Assembly: GCA_937915785.1 (NCBI GenBank)
Contig: CALGGY010000125.1
Coordinates: forward strand, 1-29,681
Direction of reading: 5' to 3'
Length of the DNA stretch: 29,681 nucleotides
Origin: an uncultured Bacteroidales bacterium
GTDB taxonomy: Bacteria > Bacteroidota > Bacteroidia > Bacteroidales > P3
The position numbers and the translations under genes were made by a program. This document shows positions 8,101 to 15,862 of the stretch, one piece after another (within the stretch, counting starts at the first letter, position 1; the number at the start of each line of letters is the position of its first letter). The notes under the pieces were generated by a model, which was given only the letters and a program-made list of their open reading frames with translations, did not search any database and was not told the origin of the DNA.

Positions 8101-11100
8101 GCCGCCAAGGGATACCTCGGCACCCTGCCCGATACCGACGACGGCAACATTAAAGCTCTGCTTGCCAAAGTGCAACGGCTTATAGACCAGACGGATTTTA
8201 TGAAACTGTACAACCAAGAGCTCGACGTGTTCAGCATTGGCTACGACTGCGGCAACTACCAGCTGCTGCCCTACAACTACAACAATTTTGCTTCGGAGGC
8301 GCGCCTCACCAGTTTCCTTACCATTGCGCAAGGCGACGCCCCGTACAAGCACTGGTTCTGTTTGGACAAAACCCTTGTCCAGTACAAGGGCTACAAAGGT
8401 GTGGCTTCGTGGTACGGCACTCTGTTCGAGTATTTCATGCCGCTGATTTTCCTGCCCACCTACCGCCATACTCTTATGGACGAGACCTACAGTTTCGCCA
8501 TCCGTGCCCAGCGTGCTTTTATAAAAAACACCACACAAAACGACGCCCTGCCGTGGGGTATTTCCGAAACGGCATACAACGAGCTCGACGACGCCCAAAA
8601 CTACAAATACCATGCCTTTGGCGTACCCTATCTTAAATTCCAGAACACCACCCCCGACCGCATTGTCATTTCGCCATACAGCTCCATCATGGCCATCGGC
8701 GTGGCCCCACGGACTGTGTACGGTAACCTGCAGCGGTTCCGCGCATTGGATATGTACGACGAATTCGGCTTCTTCGAAAGCTACGACGACGAAGACCACG
8801 TTCCCGTAAAGGCACACTATGCACACCATCAGGGAATGATATTGGCATCGTTGGCCAACTACCTGTGCAACAATTGTTTGCAGGATTTTTTCATGCGGGA
8901 GCCTGTGATGCGGTCCATGGAAACGTTGCTGAAAGAAAAAGCGCAGGTGAAACCCTACATCGACCTCAAGATAACGCAATACAAACGCTACCAGTACTCC
9001 AAGGTGCAGACCGAGAGCGACGCCCGCGATTTCGACACCATTGCCAACGTGCCTGAACTGGGCGTGGTCAGCAACGGACAGTACACCGTGCTGCTGAACG
9101 ACCGCGGCAGCGGCTTTTCGCGATACAAGGACATAATGCTTGGACGCTACCGCAAAATCAGCGCCGACCACTATGGCACCTATCTCTTTATCCGCAATCT
9201 GAAAAATGACCATCTGTGGTGCAACACCTACGCCCCACTCGACATTGTGCCCGAAGGCTATCACGTGAGCTTTGCCAGCGACAAAATAAGCTTTATGCGG
9301 GTGGATGGCGGCATCGAAACCAAAACGGAGATAACGGTGCTCAAGGACCGCGCGGCGGAGATACGGCGCATCACCTTTGCCAACAACAGCGGTAGCGACG
9401 TGGACCTCGAAATAACATCGTACGGCGAAGTGGTGCTTGCCACACATGCCGAAGACGAAAACCACCGCGTGTTCAGCGGCATGAAAATACTCTCCGAATA
9501 TGACACCGAACACGAGGCCCTGCTGTTTGGCCGGCCGGGGACCAACGGCGCACGCAATTACCTGCTGCACAAACTGTGGGTGGCTGGCATCGACACCGGC
9601 GACAACGAGTGGTACAAGCTGGTGGAATACGAAACCTCGCGACTGAAATTCCTCGGCCGTGGCAACAGCCTGCAGCACCCCGACATTATCGAAAGCCGAC
9701 GCACACTAACCGGCACCGTGGGTACCACGCTCGACCCCATCATGAGCATGCGCCGGCGTCTGCACATAGCCAACGGCAAATCGGCAGAGGCTTACATTAT
9801 CACCGGTTTCGCCAAATCGCGCGAACAGCTGCTGCAGCTCACTGAGCAGTACCAGAGCTCCGTAGATATCGAGGACGCTTTCCGCATAGCATCGGTTTTC
9901 AACAACATACGCACCAACATGTCGCTGCTCAAAGGCTCGCAGATGCGTTTGTACAACAACATTGCCAAATATATGGCGCAAACTGCCACCCTTGGCAACG
10001 ACCGTCAGTCCATATTGCAACGCAATACCTTGTCGCAGAGCGGTTTGTGGCGTTTCGGCATTAGCGGCGACCTTGCCATTCTGCTTTTGGAAGTGGACAG
10101 CATGCAGCGTTCCGGTTTTGCCAAAGAGCTGCTACGTGCTTTCGAATATTACAAAGTGCACGGACTTGTGCTCGACCTTGTTATTATCAACGACGCCCCG
10201 GCCAACGAGCGCGAGGGTTTGAAACGTTTCATCCTCGGCATGGCCAACACCGAGCACCTGTGGGCACCGCATAGCGACCGCGGACGTGTTTATGTGCTCG
10301 ATGGAGGCGACATTACCGATGCCGAACGCACATTGCTCCGCACAGTGGCAATCCTTGAGTTCAACACTTGCGACGGACTCACCATCGAACAGCAGATACG
10401 TCGCCTCGAGGAGGCCAACCAGCATTATCAGGATATGGTGGAATACCCCGTTCTGAAACCCAAAAAGGAGTTCCGCGTGTGGAGCGACCTCGAATTCTAC
10501 AACCAATACGGCGGCTACGACAACGGCGGTCGCGACTACGTGGTTACCAACACCAATACGCCGATGCCGTGGGTCAATGTAATAGCCAATCCGCATTTTG
10601 GCTGCGTGGTGAGCTCTACCATGGCCGGCTTTACTTTCGCCAACAACGCGCAGCAGTTCAAACTCACCGGCTGGAGCAACGATATTGTGCGCGACAACGC
10701 CAGCGAAATGCTGCTTATCAACAAACGCCAGTTTGTGCCCGCCACTGCCCGCCACAGCCAGGGTTTCTCGGCTTTCGACGCCGAATACGACGACATGCAT
10801 GTTGACGTGCGACTGTTTGTGTCGAGTCAAAAACCCGAAAAATACTACCACATACGCATAGTGAACCGCACCGAAGTTCCTATGGATGTGCGTCTCGACA
10901 TGGTGTACAAGCTGGTGATGGGCATGTGCGAGGAGCAGACGGCACGCTATCTTTACACAGAATACGACCAAAACGCCAACAGCGTTAACGTGCGCAACGT
11001 GTATCACCCCATTTATCACGACGAAGTGCTGCAACTAACAGCCACCGAGCCCCTTACCGACCTCAGCCTTAAGTCGCCCAACCGCAAGCGCCTCGGCTTT

Positions 11101-12729
11101 ACGGTAACGGTGCCGCCCGCTGGCGAAAAACAGATGGCCTTTGTGATGAGAGTTTTCAACCGAAAGGAAAACCTGCCCATCTACGACCTGCCCACCATAG
11201 AGGGAATAAATGCCGAGTTTGCCGATGTGGAGAAATTCTGGGACGAAAAGTTGTCGCACATACAGGTGGAAACCCCCGACAGCAGCCTCAACTATATGCT
11301 CAACCGCTGGTATTTGTATCAGGTGTATTCGTCGAGGCTTTTTGCCCGTGCGGGATTTTATCAGGTGGGTGGTGCCACGGGCTTCCGCGATCAGCTGCAG
11401 GACGTGATGTCGGTGCTGTACAGCGAGCCCAGCTACGCCCGCTGTCAGATACTGGACCACGCCGCACACCAGTTTGCCGAAGGCGATGTGCTGCACTGGT
11501 GGCACGAGAGCATGCGTCTGGGCGCTCGCACCACCTTCAGCGACGACTATCTGTGGCTGGTGTTCGTTACTCATCAGTATGTTACCGTTACCGGCGATGC
11601 GGACATCCTTGCCGAGATTGTGCCTTTCTGCCAAGCCGACCAGCTGGCCCCAGGAGAGGCCGAACGCGGCATGAACTATTCCGTTCCCAACGGCAACAAC
11701 GACCCGCAGTTTGAATACGCCACTCTTTACGAGCACCTGCGCCGAGCCATAAACCGTGCCATGTCGCGCACAGGAGTTCACGGCCTGCCACTGATGGGCT
11801 GCGGCGACTGGAACGACGGCATGAGCGGCGTGGGCGTGAAAGGCAAAGGCGAGAGCGTTTGGGTGGCATTCTTCCTTGCCGACCTGCTGCCAAAAATGGA
11901 ACAGCTTACGCAGATGATGCCATCTGCCGACCTCTCGTATTGCGAAGAGATAGCCGTCTACCGCACCCGACTGGTGGAAGCCTTGCAGAAAAATGCTTGG
12001 GACGGCGCTTGGTTTCTCCGTGCCTACTACGACAACGGCGACCCCATGGGCTCTCGCAACAACACCGAATGCCAGATAGACCTCATCAGCCAAGCGTGGA
12101 GCATACTCACCGACGTGGCCACACCGGAACAGAAAAAAAGCGTGATGCGCGAAACCGACAACCGCCTGGTGAACCGCGAACACGAGATAATACAGCTGCT
12201 TACCCCCGCTTTCCAAAACTCGCAGCCCTCGCCCGGCTATATTATGAACTACCCCGTGGGAGTGCGCGAAAACGGCGGACAGTACACCCACGGCGCCATG
12301 TGGTACATTATGGCCCAACTTAAGGAAGGTCGCAACGACATGGCCTACTTCCTATACTCCCTCATCAACCCCATACACCGCACACAGACCCTTGCCGATG
12401 TGCTTAAATACAAGGTGGAGCCCTACTGCATTGCCGCCGACATCTACAGCAACCCGCAGCACCCGGGTCGCGGCGGCTGGACTTGGTACACCGGCTCCGC
12501 ATCGTGGGCCTACAAAACGGGTATCGAAAATATCCTCGGACTGCACAAAAACGGCAACAAGCTCACCATCGACCCGCGTGTGCCGTCCGATTGGCCGTGT
12601 TTCACTATCAAATACCGTTTTGGCAGCTCGCTGTATGTGATAAAATACGAGCGCAACAACGGCCAGTCGCCAGCTGCAAAGGTAATAGACTTGGTGGACG
12701 ACGGACAGGAGCACGAGGTTAATTGTTGA
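5110..12729 (+). CDS. Cyclic beta-1,2-glucan synthase-like protein (GT84 + glycoamylase-like + GH94)
   Basis: A 2539-residue membrane enzyme of the NdvB/ChvB/Cgs family, which builds and cyclises beta-1,2-glucan from UDP-glucose at the inner membrane. An N-terminal region (1-260) precedes two membrane helices (about 262-320). A GT84 glycosyltransferase domain follows, with DTDTE (499-503), NEGTF (581-585), SHD (611-613) and RHHRWTRGDW (644-653). More helices lie at about 686-737 and 820-870. A glycoamylase-like domain spans about 889-1245. Two GH94-type sandwich regions (about 1325-1600 and 1785-2040) lead to a GH94 catalytic barrel: FRDQLQD (2092-2098), GDWNDG with the likely general acid D2236, and GVRENGGQYTH (2384-2394), the phosphate-binding type motif. 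All key motifs look intact. Alphaproteobacterial members are about 2800-2900 residues, so this one is compact. The start at 5110 follows the promoter. Product linkage is inferred from family. Confidence 0.9.
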   Translation: MKSTYKIFTESVKAITKYYVLLVEETKSQRLVGSTNEWVLDNYYMISEQEKVLKVELKGVERGRMKVGKQRTEVLWRLMESFLKRNHYFVDKTLMFRYLSQVQVSQKDYLPYPEVCALLPLVKAILISQLAELCRQLEADKAYHYKLTDKSNADLDNLNRVAQQNLQMMNIFNSLKKMTKLPVAELLDAVSFSERMLKAEKAGMYDQMYDKTKDDYRAMIVRLCKKHKADEHTFVKNLVATADEKGEHVGWQLFTPKRWKMRSHLYVWIVALASLTLATLFALWATLPQGQWWLTAIVALLLTVPMSQVVIDLFNWLLGKLHKPRGTFKLKFKDGLIPEQYATMVIMPTILKNRQKTVELLDQLEVYYLSNVNRASEGKRLENRPQNIFYTLVGDAAAYSTADAPWDDEVAAAGLAKVQELNEKYGAPIFNFVYRRRAWSDGEQSWLGHERKRGAILHFNDLLLGKSSDAENQQRFRCQTISQWRQQAVPDIQFVITLDTDTELVLYSAQKLIGAMAHPLNRAKLSADGRRVDSGYGIMQPRVNVDVEVTNKSRYAQLFAGLGGLDVYTTASFELYQDIFNEGTFCGKGIYDLKVFQQVLKGTFPENLILSHDLIEGCHIRCGLINDIELFDDNPSNYIDDAKRHHRWTRGDWQIIGWLRNHVRNENGDRVKNQVNAIGRWKIFDNLRRSMLSLALMLVLFVGFSGITGLHPVWFLLVALVAVASPIVFFIIGQITTMPRFGKRYRYYMTLMRGFRVIVYRSLVQFALLPKETWMYTDAAVRACYRMAFSHRNLLNWITSDEAAKSTKGTLGDYIGKFWFNYVAAAVIVLCFCLAHGNGFDIAAALFCVLMWCMAPFMMYWLGKKFSHDKNSLSEKENADVRKIAEDTWHFFDSLITEEHNWLIPDNYQLNRENRTDYKTSPTNIGYSLTAVISAAQLGFITHSQAVGRMEHIIDTVCRLEKWNGHLYNWYSVSTLKALPNFFISTCDSGNFVACLYAAKGYLGTLPDTDDGNIKALLAKVQRLIDQTDFMKLYNQELDVFSIGYDCGNYQLLPYNYNNFASEARLTSFLTIAQGDAPYKHWFCLDKTLVQYKGYKGVASWYGTLFEYFMPLIFLPTYRHTLMDETYSFAIRAQRAFIKNTTQNDALPWGISETAYNELDDAQNYKYHAFGVPYLKFQNTTPDRIVISPYSSIMAIGVAPRTVYGNLQRFRALDMYDEFGFFESYDDEDHVPVKAHYAHHQGMILASLANYLCNNCLQDFFMREPVMRSMETLLKEKAQVKPYIDLKITQYKRYQYSKVQTESDARDFDTIANVPELGVVSNGQYTVLLNDRGSGFSRYKDIMLGRYRKISADHYGTYLFIRNLKNDHLWCNTYAPLDIVPEGYHVSFASDKISFMRVDGGIETKTEITVLKDRAAEIRRITFANNSGSDVDLEITSYGEVVLATHAEDENHRVFSGMKILSEYDTEHEALLFGRPGTNGARNYLLHKLWVAGIDTGDNEWYKLVEYETSRLKFLGRGNSLQHPDIIESRRTLTGTVGTTLDPIMSMRRRLHIANGKSAEAYIITGFAKSREQLLQLTEQYQSSVDIEDAFRIASVFNNIRTNMSLLKGSQMRLYNNIAKYMAQTATLGNDRQSILQRNTLSQSGLWRFGISGDLAILLLEVDSMQRSGFAKELLRAFEYYKVHGLVLDLVIINDAPANEREGLKRFILGMANTEHLWAPHSDRGRVYVLDGGDITDAERTLLRTVAILEFNTCDGLTIEQQIRRLEEANQHYQDMVEYPVLKPKKEFRVWSDLEFYNQYGGYDNGGRDYVVTNTNTPMPWVNVIANPHFGCVVSSTMAGFTFANNAQQFKLTGWSNDIVRDNASEMLLINKRQFVPATARHSQGFSAFDAEYDDMHVDVRLFVSSQKPEKYYHIRIVNRTEVPMDVRLDMVYKLVMGMCEEQTARYLYTEYDQNANSVNVRNVYHPIYHDEVLQLTATEPLTDLSLKSPNRKRLGFTVTVPPAGEKQMAFVMRVFNRKENLPIYDLPTIEGINAEFADVEKFWDEKLSHIQVETPDSSLNYMLNRWYLYQVYSSRLFARAGFYQVGGATGFRDQLQDVMSVLYSEPSYARCQILDHAAHQFAEGDVLHWWHESMRLGARTTFSDDYLWLVFVTHQYVTVTGDADILAEIVPFCQADQLAPGEAERGMNYSVPNGNNDPQFEYATLYEHLRRAINRAMSRTGVHGLPLMGCGDWNDGMSGVGVKGKGESVWVAFFLADLLPKMEQLTQMMPSADLSYCEEIAVYRTRLVEALQKNAWDGAWFLRAYYDNGDPMGSRNNTECQIDLISQAWSILTDVATPEQKKSVMRETDNRLVNREHEIIQLLTPAFQNSQPSPGYIMNYPVGVRENGGQYTHGAMWYIMAQLKEGRNDMAYFLYSLINPIHRTQTLADVLKYKVEPYCIAADIYSNPQHPGRGGWTWYTGSASWAYKTGIENILGLHKNGNKLTIDPRVPSDWPCFTIKYRFGSSLYVIKYERNNGQSPAAKVIDLVDDGQEHEVNC

Positions 12730-12786
12730 ACTGTTCCGCTTTACATACAAATAGAAAAAAATAGAATGCTTTAAACATTGGTTGAT

Positions 12787-13275
12787 ATGGACACTTCTCC
12801 CATCCTCAACGAACACAACAAACAGGAGTACCCGCCCATGCACACGGCGGAGCATATCCTTAACCAAACCATGGTGCGGATGTTCGGTTGCCAGCGGTCG
12901 CGCAACGCACATGTCGAGCGCAAGAAAAGCAAGTGCGACTACCTTTTGCCACAACAGCCCACCCTCGAACAGGTGGCGGAGCTGGAACGGCGTGTAAACG
13001 AAGTCATTGCCCAGCATCTCGATGTAACCTACGAATTTGTGTCCCGCAGCGAGGTGCCGCCCGAAGTGGACCTCGGCAAGCTGCCCGACGACGCCAGCGC
13101 CACCCTGCGCCTTGTGCGCATTGGCGACTACGACCTCTGTGCCTGCGTGGGCTCACACGTGGCCAACACATCCGAAATAGGCACTTTCCGCATCATCAGC
13201 CACGACTTCACCCCCGCCCCCGATGGCGACACCCTCGGCACATGGCGCCTGCGTTTCAAACTCGACGATAAGTAA
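12787..13275 (+). CDS. AlaX-type alanyl-tRNA editing (tRNA SAD-domain) protein
   Basis: A 162-residue protein starting at ATG 12787 (a TTG at 12778 and a later ATG at 12838 are alternatives). It carries the metal-binding set of the AlaRS/ThrRS second additional domain: HTAEH with H19 and H23, and CVGSH with C120 and H124, followed by TSEIG. Free-standing proteins of this kind (AlaX) hydrolyse mischarged Ser- or Gly-tRNA(Ala) in the cytoplasm. Here the domain covers nearly the whole protein, with no glycine-rich N-terminal beta-barrel, so it is a minimal form. It begins 57 bases after the glucan synthase stop and may be read from the same transcript, but no functional link is apparent. Confidence 0.85.
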   Translation: MDTSPILNEHNKQEYPPMHTAEHILNQTMVRMFGCQRSRNAHVERKKSKCDYLLPQQPTLEQVAELERRVNEVIAQHLDVTYEFVSRSEVPPEVDLGKLPDDASATLRLVRIGDYDLCACVGSHVANTSEIGTFRIISHDFTPAPDGDTLGTWRLRFKLDDK

Positions 13276-13301
13276 ACAATATGAATAAAAATGATCCAAA
13301 A

Positions 13302-13316
13302 GGTGCCGAAGGCACC
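13302..13316. repeat. Perfect GGTGCC/GGCACC hairpin
   Basis: GGTGCC, loop GAA, GGCACC: a 6-bp perfect stem just after the AlaX-type gene. There is no T-run after it, so it is not a typical terminator. It adjoins the CCCCAGA repeat patch and probably belongs to the same family of intergenic palindromes. Confidence 0.6.
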
Positions 13317-13328
13317 ACACCCTATTAA

Positions 13329-13409
13329 CCCCAGATAAGCGTAGCGCAGTCTGGGGAAAAGCGCAGTCTGGGGACTACACAGATAATCGTAGCGCGTGCT
13401 GGGGAAAAG
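13329..13409. repeat. REP-like palindromic repeat patch
   Basis: CCCCAGA (13329-13335) pairs with TCTGGGG (13350-13356), enclosing a smaller GCG-TAG-CGC hairpin. Parts of the same unit recur immediately: GCGCAGTCTGGGG at 13361-13373, and AGATAATCGTAGCG...CTGGGGAAAAG at 13381-13409. The unit ends in CTGGGGAAAA twice. This looks like a cluster of one full and two decayed copies of an intergenic extragenic palindrome. It sits immediately upstream of the DUF481 gene, 9 bases from its start codon. Confidence 0.6.
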
Positions 13410-13418
13410 AAAAAAGAA

Positions 13419-14147
13419 ATGAAACACACAATAATACTGCTGGCCATAGCAACAACCCTCACGGTCTCGGCCCAAAACAAATGGAAATATCACTTTGGCT
13501 TTGGCGGCGAGCTGAAAGACGGCAACGTGAACACTGTAACCATCCGCAACGACGGTGCTGTGGAACGCAACGACAGTCTTGTAGCTTTAGATGCTGGTTA
13601 TGCCATAGTTTACGGCGAAAAAGACCATGAGGTGTACGACAAAAGCCTTGCAGCCCACCTCAAGTTCGACCTGTGGCAGTACGACCGCTGGTCGCCGTTT
13701 ATATCCACCAGCTACCTCAATAACAAGTTCAAAGGTTTCGAATACCGTTTTAGCGCACTGTTGGGTGTGAAATACCGCATATACACCAACCCCCGCTGCG
13801 ACTACTCCATCAGTGCTGCCAATGTTCAGGATTTTACCGACTACGGCGACCGCAGCACCTCGCTGGAGCAGATGGTAAGCCGTCTGTCGTTGCGGTTCAA
13901 AATGCGCCACCGTATTGCCGACAACGTGATGCTAAAACACACCACTTTCTGGCAGCCCTCGCTGATGAAACCCATGAGCAGCATTGCCGACGACTACGTC
14001 ATTTCAAGTATCACAACGTTGAGCACCAAGATAACGCGGCACCTGTCGTTCGATGTTTCGTTCGACTACGAATACCGCTCCCTTGTCCCCGACGGCGTGA
14101 AAAAACAGGACATCAACACCTCCCTCTCGCTCCGGGTAGATTTTTAA
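13419..14147 (+). CDS. DUF481 family outer-membrane protein
   Basis: A 242-residue protein with a signal peptide (1-18, ending VSAQ), then alternating short strands rich in Tyr, Phe and Asp, ending in Phe (SLRVDF), as expected of an outer-membrane beta-barrel. The order GFGGELKDGNVNT, then NDSLVALDAGYAIVYGEKD, then DRWSPFISTSYLNNKFKGFEYR matches the DUF481 family as I know it from Bacteroides. E. coli YdiY belongs to the same family, but no biochemical role is established. No promoter is seen; the repeat patch fills the space before it, so it may be read from upstream or from an unrecognised promoter. Confidence 0.75.
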   Translation: MKHTIILLAIATTLTVSAQNKWKYHFGFGGELKDGNVNTVTIRNDGAVERNDSLVALDAGYAIVYGEKDHEVYDKSLAAHLKFDLWQYDRWSPFISTSYLNNKFKGFEYRFSALLGVKYRIYTNPRCDYSISAANVQDFTDYGDRSTSLEQMVSRLSLRFKMRHRIADNVMLKHTTFWQPSLMKPMSSIADDYVISSITTLSTKITRHLSFDVSFDYEYRSLVPDGVKKQDINTSLSLRVDF

Positions 14148-14196
14148 ACCATTTGTTATCAGTATATTACCATTTATTAAAGAGTAAAAAAAATAG

Positions 14197-14204
14197 TATA
14201 TTTG
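14197..14204 (+). promoter_or_regulatory. Possible -7 element (TATATTTG)
   Basis: TATATTTG at 14197-14204 matches TAnnTTTG, but the -33 position lacks TTTG and only the transposase remnant lies downstream. It may be fortuitous or relict. Confidence 0.3.
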
Positions 14205-14229
14205 CATTTCGTTCTGCATGATGCTTTTA

Positions 14230-14914
14230 GGGGGCTTCTATAAATTAAAATACTGTTAATCATTTGGTTAAGTCGAAAATTTCGTATGTTTTTGCAATGG
14301 GACAAATAAAATTCCCTAACCATAAAATACCATGATAATCAAGGAGTTGGAATGTTTGTCAGGGAGTTTACCCTGCAAGAGTTGCTCGCCCAAGGCAACC
14401 CGCTGCCGAAACTGGAGGAAATGATTGATTTTGAGTTGTTCCGCAACATACTGGAACCAGTGTTTGAGCTCGCTGACAGAAAAATCGACGCGGGTCAGAA
14501 GCCGTTAGAACTGGCGTTTTTTTCTACGCTTCGCTGTCGAAACGGCCAATGGCAGTTCTTTCATGTTCAAGGTACTGTTCCCACGGCGACTCTGCGGCTT
14601 GAGCTACACGCCGCTGGAGCGCCAAATCAAGGGTAGGACAAGATACAGTGATTTTCTCGGCAAACAGAGCGTGGACGATGAGAAGAATGTCCGGTGGACA
14701 TTCGATAGCGAAGCGGTGAACAAAACGGCGAGAAGACTGTATGGAACAGACGATGGGCGGCCTTGTGTTCCGCGGCGTGGGCATAGTGAGGGCAAAAGCA
14801 AACATCGCGCCTACAAATTTGATGTACAACATGTGCCGGCTGGTACAGATACAAAGATATCACCATGATTGGATTGTCGCATAATTGATTAAGTATCAGT
14901 TAATTACCCCCCCC
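14230..14914 (+). mobile_element. Decayed, internally deleted IS5-type element
   Basis: About 685 bases carrying only pieces of a transposase gene. The ends look like imperfect inverted repeats. The left end has a G-run (14230-14234), then ATACTGTTAATCA (14250-14262). The right end, read inward on the other strand, has a G-run (14914-14907), then ATACTTAATCA (14896-14886). An intact element of this type would be about twice as long. No clear target duplication could be found. Exact ends are uncertain by several bases. Confidence 0.5.
14352..14884 (+). pseudogene. IS5-family transposase remnant, frameshifted and missing its catalytic core
   Basis: Three pieces in different frames read as one broken transposase. 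The first piece (14352 to about 14520, LLAQGNPLPKLEEMIDFEL and onward) is the usual IS5 N-terminus. The second (14563 to about 14720, LCGLSYTPLERQIKGRTRY, then SVDDEKNV) continues the N-terminal domain in another frame. The third (14741-14884, MGGLVFRGVGIVRAKANIA, then NLMYNMCRLVQI) is the usual IS5 C-terminal tail ending at a stop. The DDE-bearing middle, several hundred bases, is absent, so the element cannot encode an active enzyme. Confidence 0.75.
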
Positions 14915-14946
14915 ATGAAAAAGAATGTGAATATGTTGTAAAAAAT

Positions 14947-14977
14947 TTTGTCAAATAAGAATAAAAATGTAACTTTG
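14947..14977 (+). promoter_or_regulatory. Bacteroidota promoter, TTTG-N19-TAACTTTG
   Basis: TTTG at 14947-14950 and TAACTTTG at 14970-14977 are separated by 19 bases. It drives the outer-membrane protein gene at 15082 and leaves a leader of about 100 bases. It lies just outside the right end of the IS remnant. Confidence 0.8.
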
Positions 14978-15081
14978 CAGAGGCAAAAGTGCCAAGTCTG
15001 CGGGCGGGGTTTTACGGGTTCGCTCCGTTTCAAAGATGAAAATTGAATTTATAGAACCCACCAATATTTAAACTGCCTATC

Positions 15082-15786
15082 ATGAAAAAAATCATCACAA
15101 CATTGGCATTGTGCCTTATGGCCGCAACGGCCTTTTCGCAGTCGTCGGAGAGCATGACTCTTGAGCCGCAAAACTATTTCCGTGGCACTTTCGAGGGCTT
15201 TTACGCACCTTCGCGATACATATACACGGGCAACAACGACACTATCGATGATGAGAAATTCACCAGCATCGGTCTTGGCTTGATGGTGAACACCTCGCTG
15301 TCCAAAACGGTGCCGCTATATCTGCATTGGGGTATCGACTTGGTGTTCAACTCATACAAATGGGAGTCGGAGCCGATCGACATGTTCGGATACCAGAAAA
15401 CAACCAAACTCGAGTACATCTACTTTTCGTTCACATACAAGGCCAACATCGGCTATTATTTGCAGATACCGAACACCTCGGTGGGTTTTTTGCCATACGC
15501 CGGATTGTTTGCGCGCATGCACATAGGCGGAAGCAGCTACTACACCTATCCCAACCTGCACACCGAAGACAACACCCTCTACGACGATCAGGTGAAGACG
15601 TCCCTTTTCACCCAAAGCGCCGAAAATCCCAATCCGTGGAACCGTTTCGAGCTTGGGGCCAATGTTGGGGTGAAGGCTTTCTTTGGCAAATTTATGATAG
15701 GTGTTGCATACGGCAGGACTTTCACCGACCTCACCGACGACACCCAAGTTTCGGAATTCCGCCTGTCGGCAGGTCTGAAATTCTGA
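15082..15786 (+). CDS. Outer-membrane beta-barrel protein
   Basis: A 234-residue protein with a signal peptide (MKKIITTLALCLMAATAFSQ, 1-20) and a run of amphipathic strands rich in Tyr, Phe and Gly: FTSIGLGLMVNTSL, LYLHWGIDLVFNSY, YIYFSFTYKANIGYYL, VGFLPYAGLFARMHIGG, FELGANVGVKAFFG and FMIGVAYGRTF. It ends in LSAGLKF with a terminal Phe. This is the architecture of an 8- to 10-strand porin-like barrel. No enzyme motifs were seen and the specific role is unknown. It has its own promoter (14947-14977), a leader of about 104 bases with small hairpins (for example 15014-15028), and a bidirectional terminator at 15806-15848. Confidence 0.8.
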   Translation: MKKIITTLALCLMAATAFSQSSESMTLEPQNYFRGTFEGFYAPSRYIYTGNNDTIDDEKFTSIGLGLMVNTSLSKTVPLYLHWGIDLVFNSYKWESEPIDMFGYQKTTKLEYIYFSFTYKANIGYYLQIPNTSVGFLPYAGLFARMHIGGSSYYTYPNLHTEDNTLYDDQVKTSLFTQSAENPNPWNRFELGANVGVKAFFGKFMIGVAYGRTFTDLTDDTQVSEFRLSAGLKF

Positions 15787-15805
15787 AATTTGTGGCATCA
15801 GGCAT

Positions 15806-15848
15806 AAAAAAAAGGGCTGGACGCGATGTCCGGCCCTTTGCTTTTTTT
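15806..15848. terminator. Bidirectional intrinsic terminator
   Basis: An A-run, then AAAGGGCTGGAC (15811-15822), a 5-base loop, GTCCGGCCCTTT, then a T-run at 15842-15848. The 12-bp stem has one G-T pair. It separates the convergent outer-membrane protein gene (+) and reverse rubrerythrin gene (-) and can serve both. Confidence 0.85.
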
Positions 15849-15862
15849 GTCTTAACGGCTAA

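Noticed and set aside
7201..9678. 825-residue minus-strand frame inside the glucan synthase gene
   Set aside because: Compositional shadow of the GC-rich, highly codon-biased giant gene; no start signals or domains.
14978..15060. Possible riboswitch (TPP- or cobalamin-like) in the leader of the 15082 gene
   Set aside because: The expected conserved core elements were not found; only short local stems are present.
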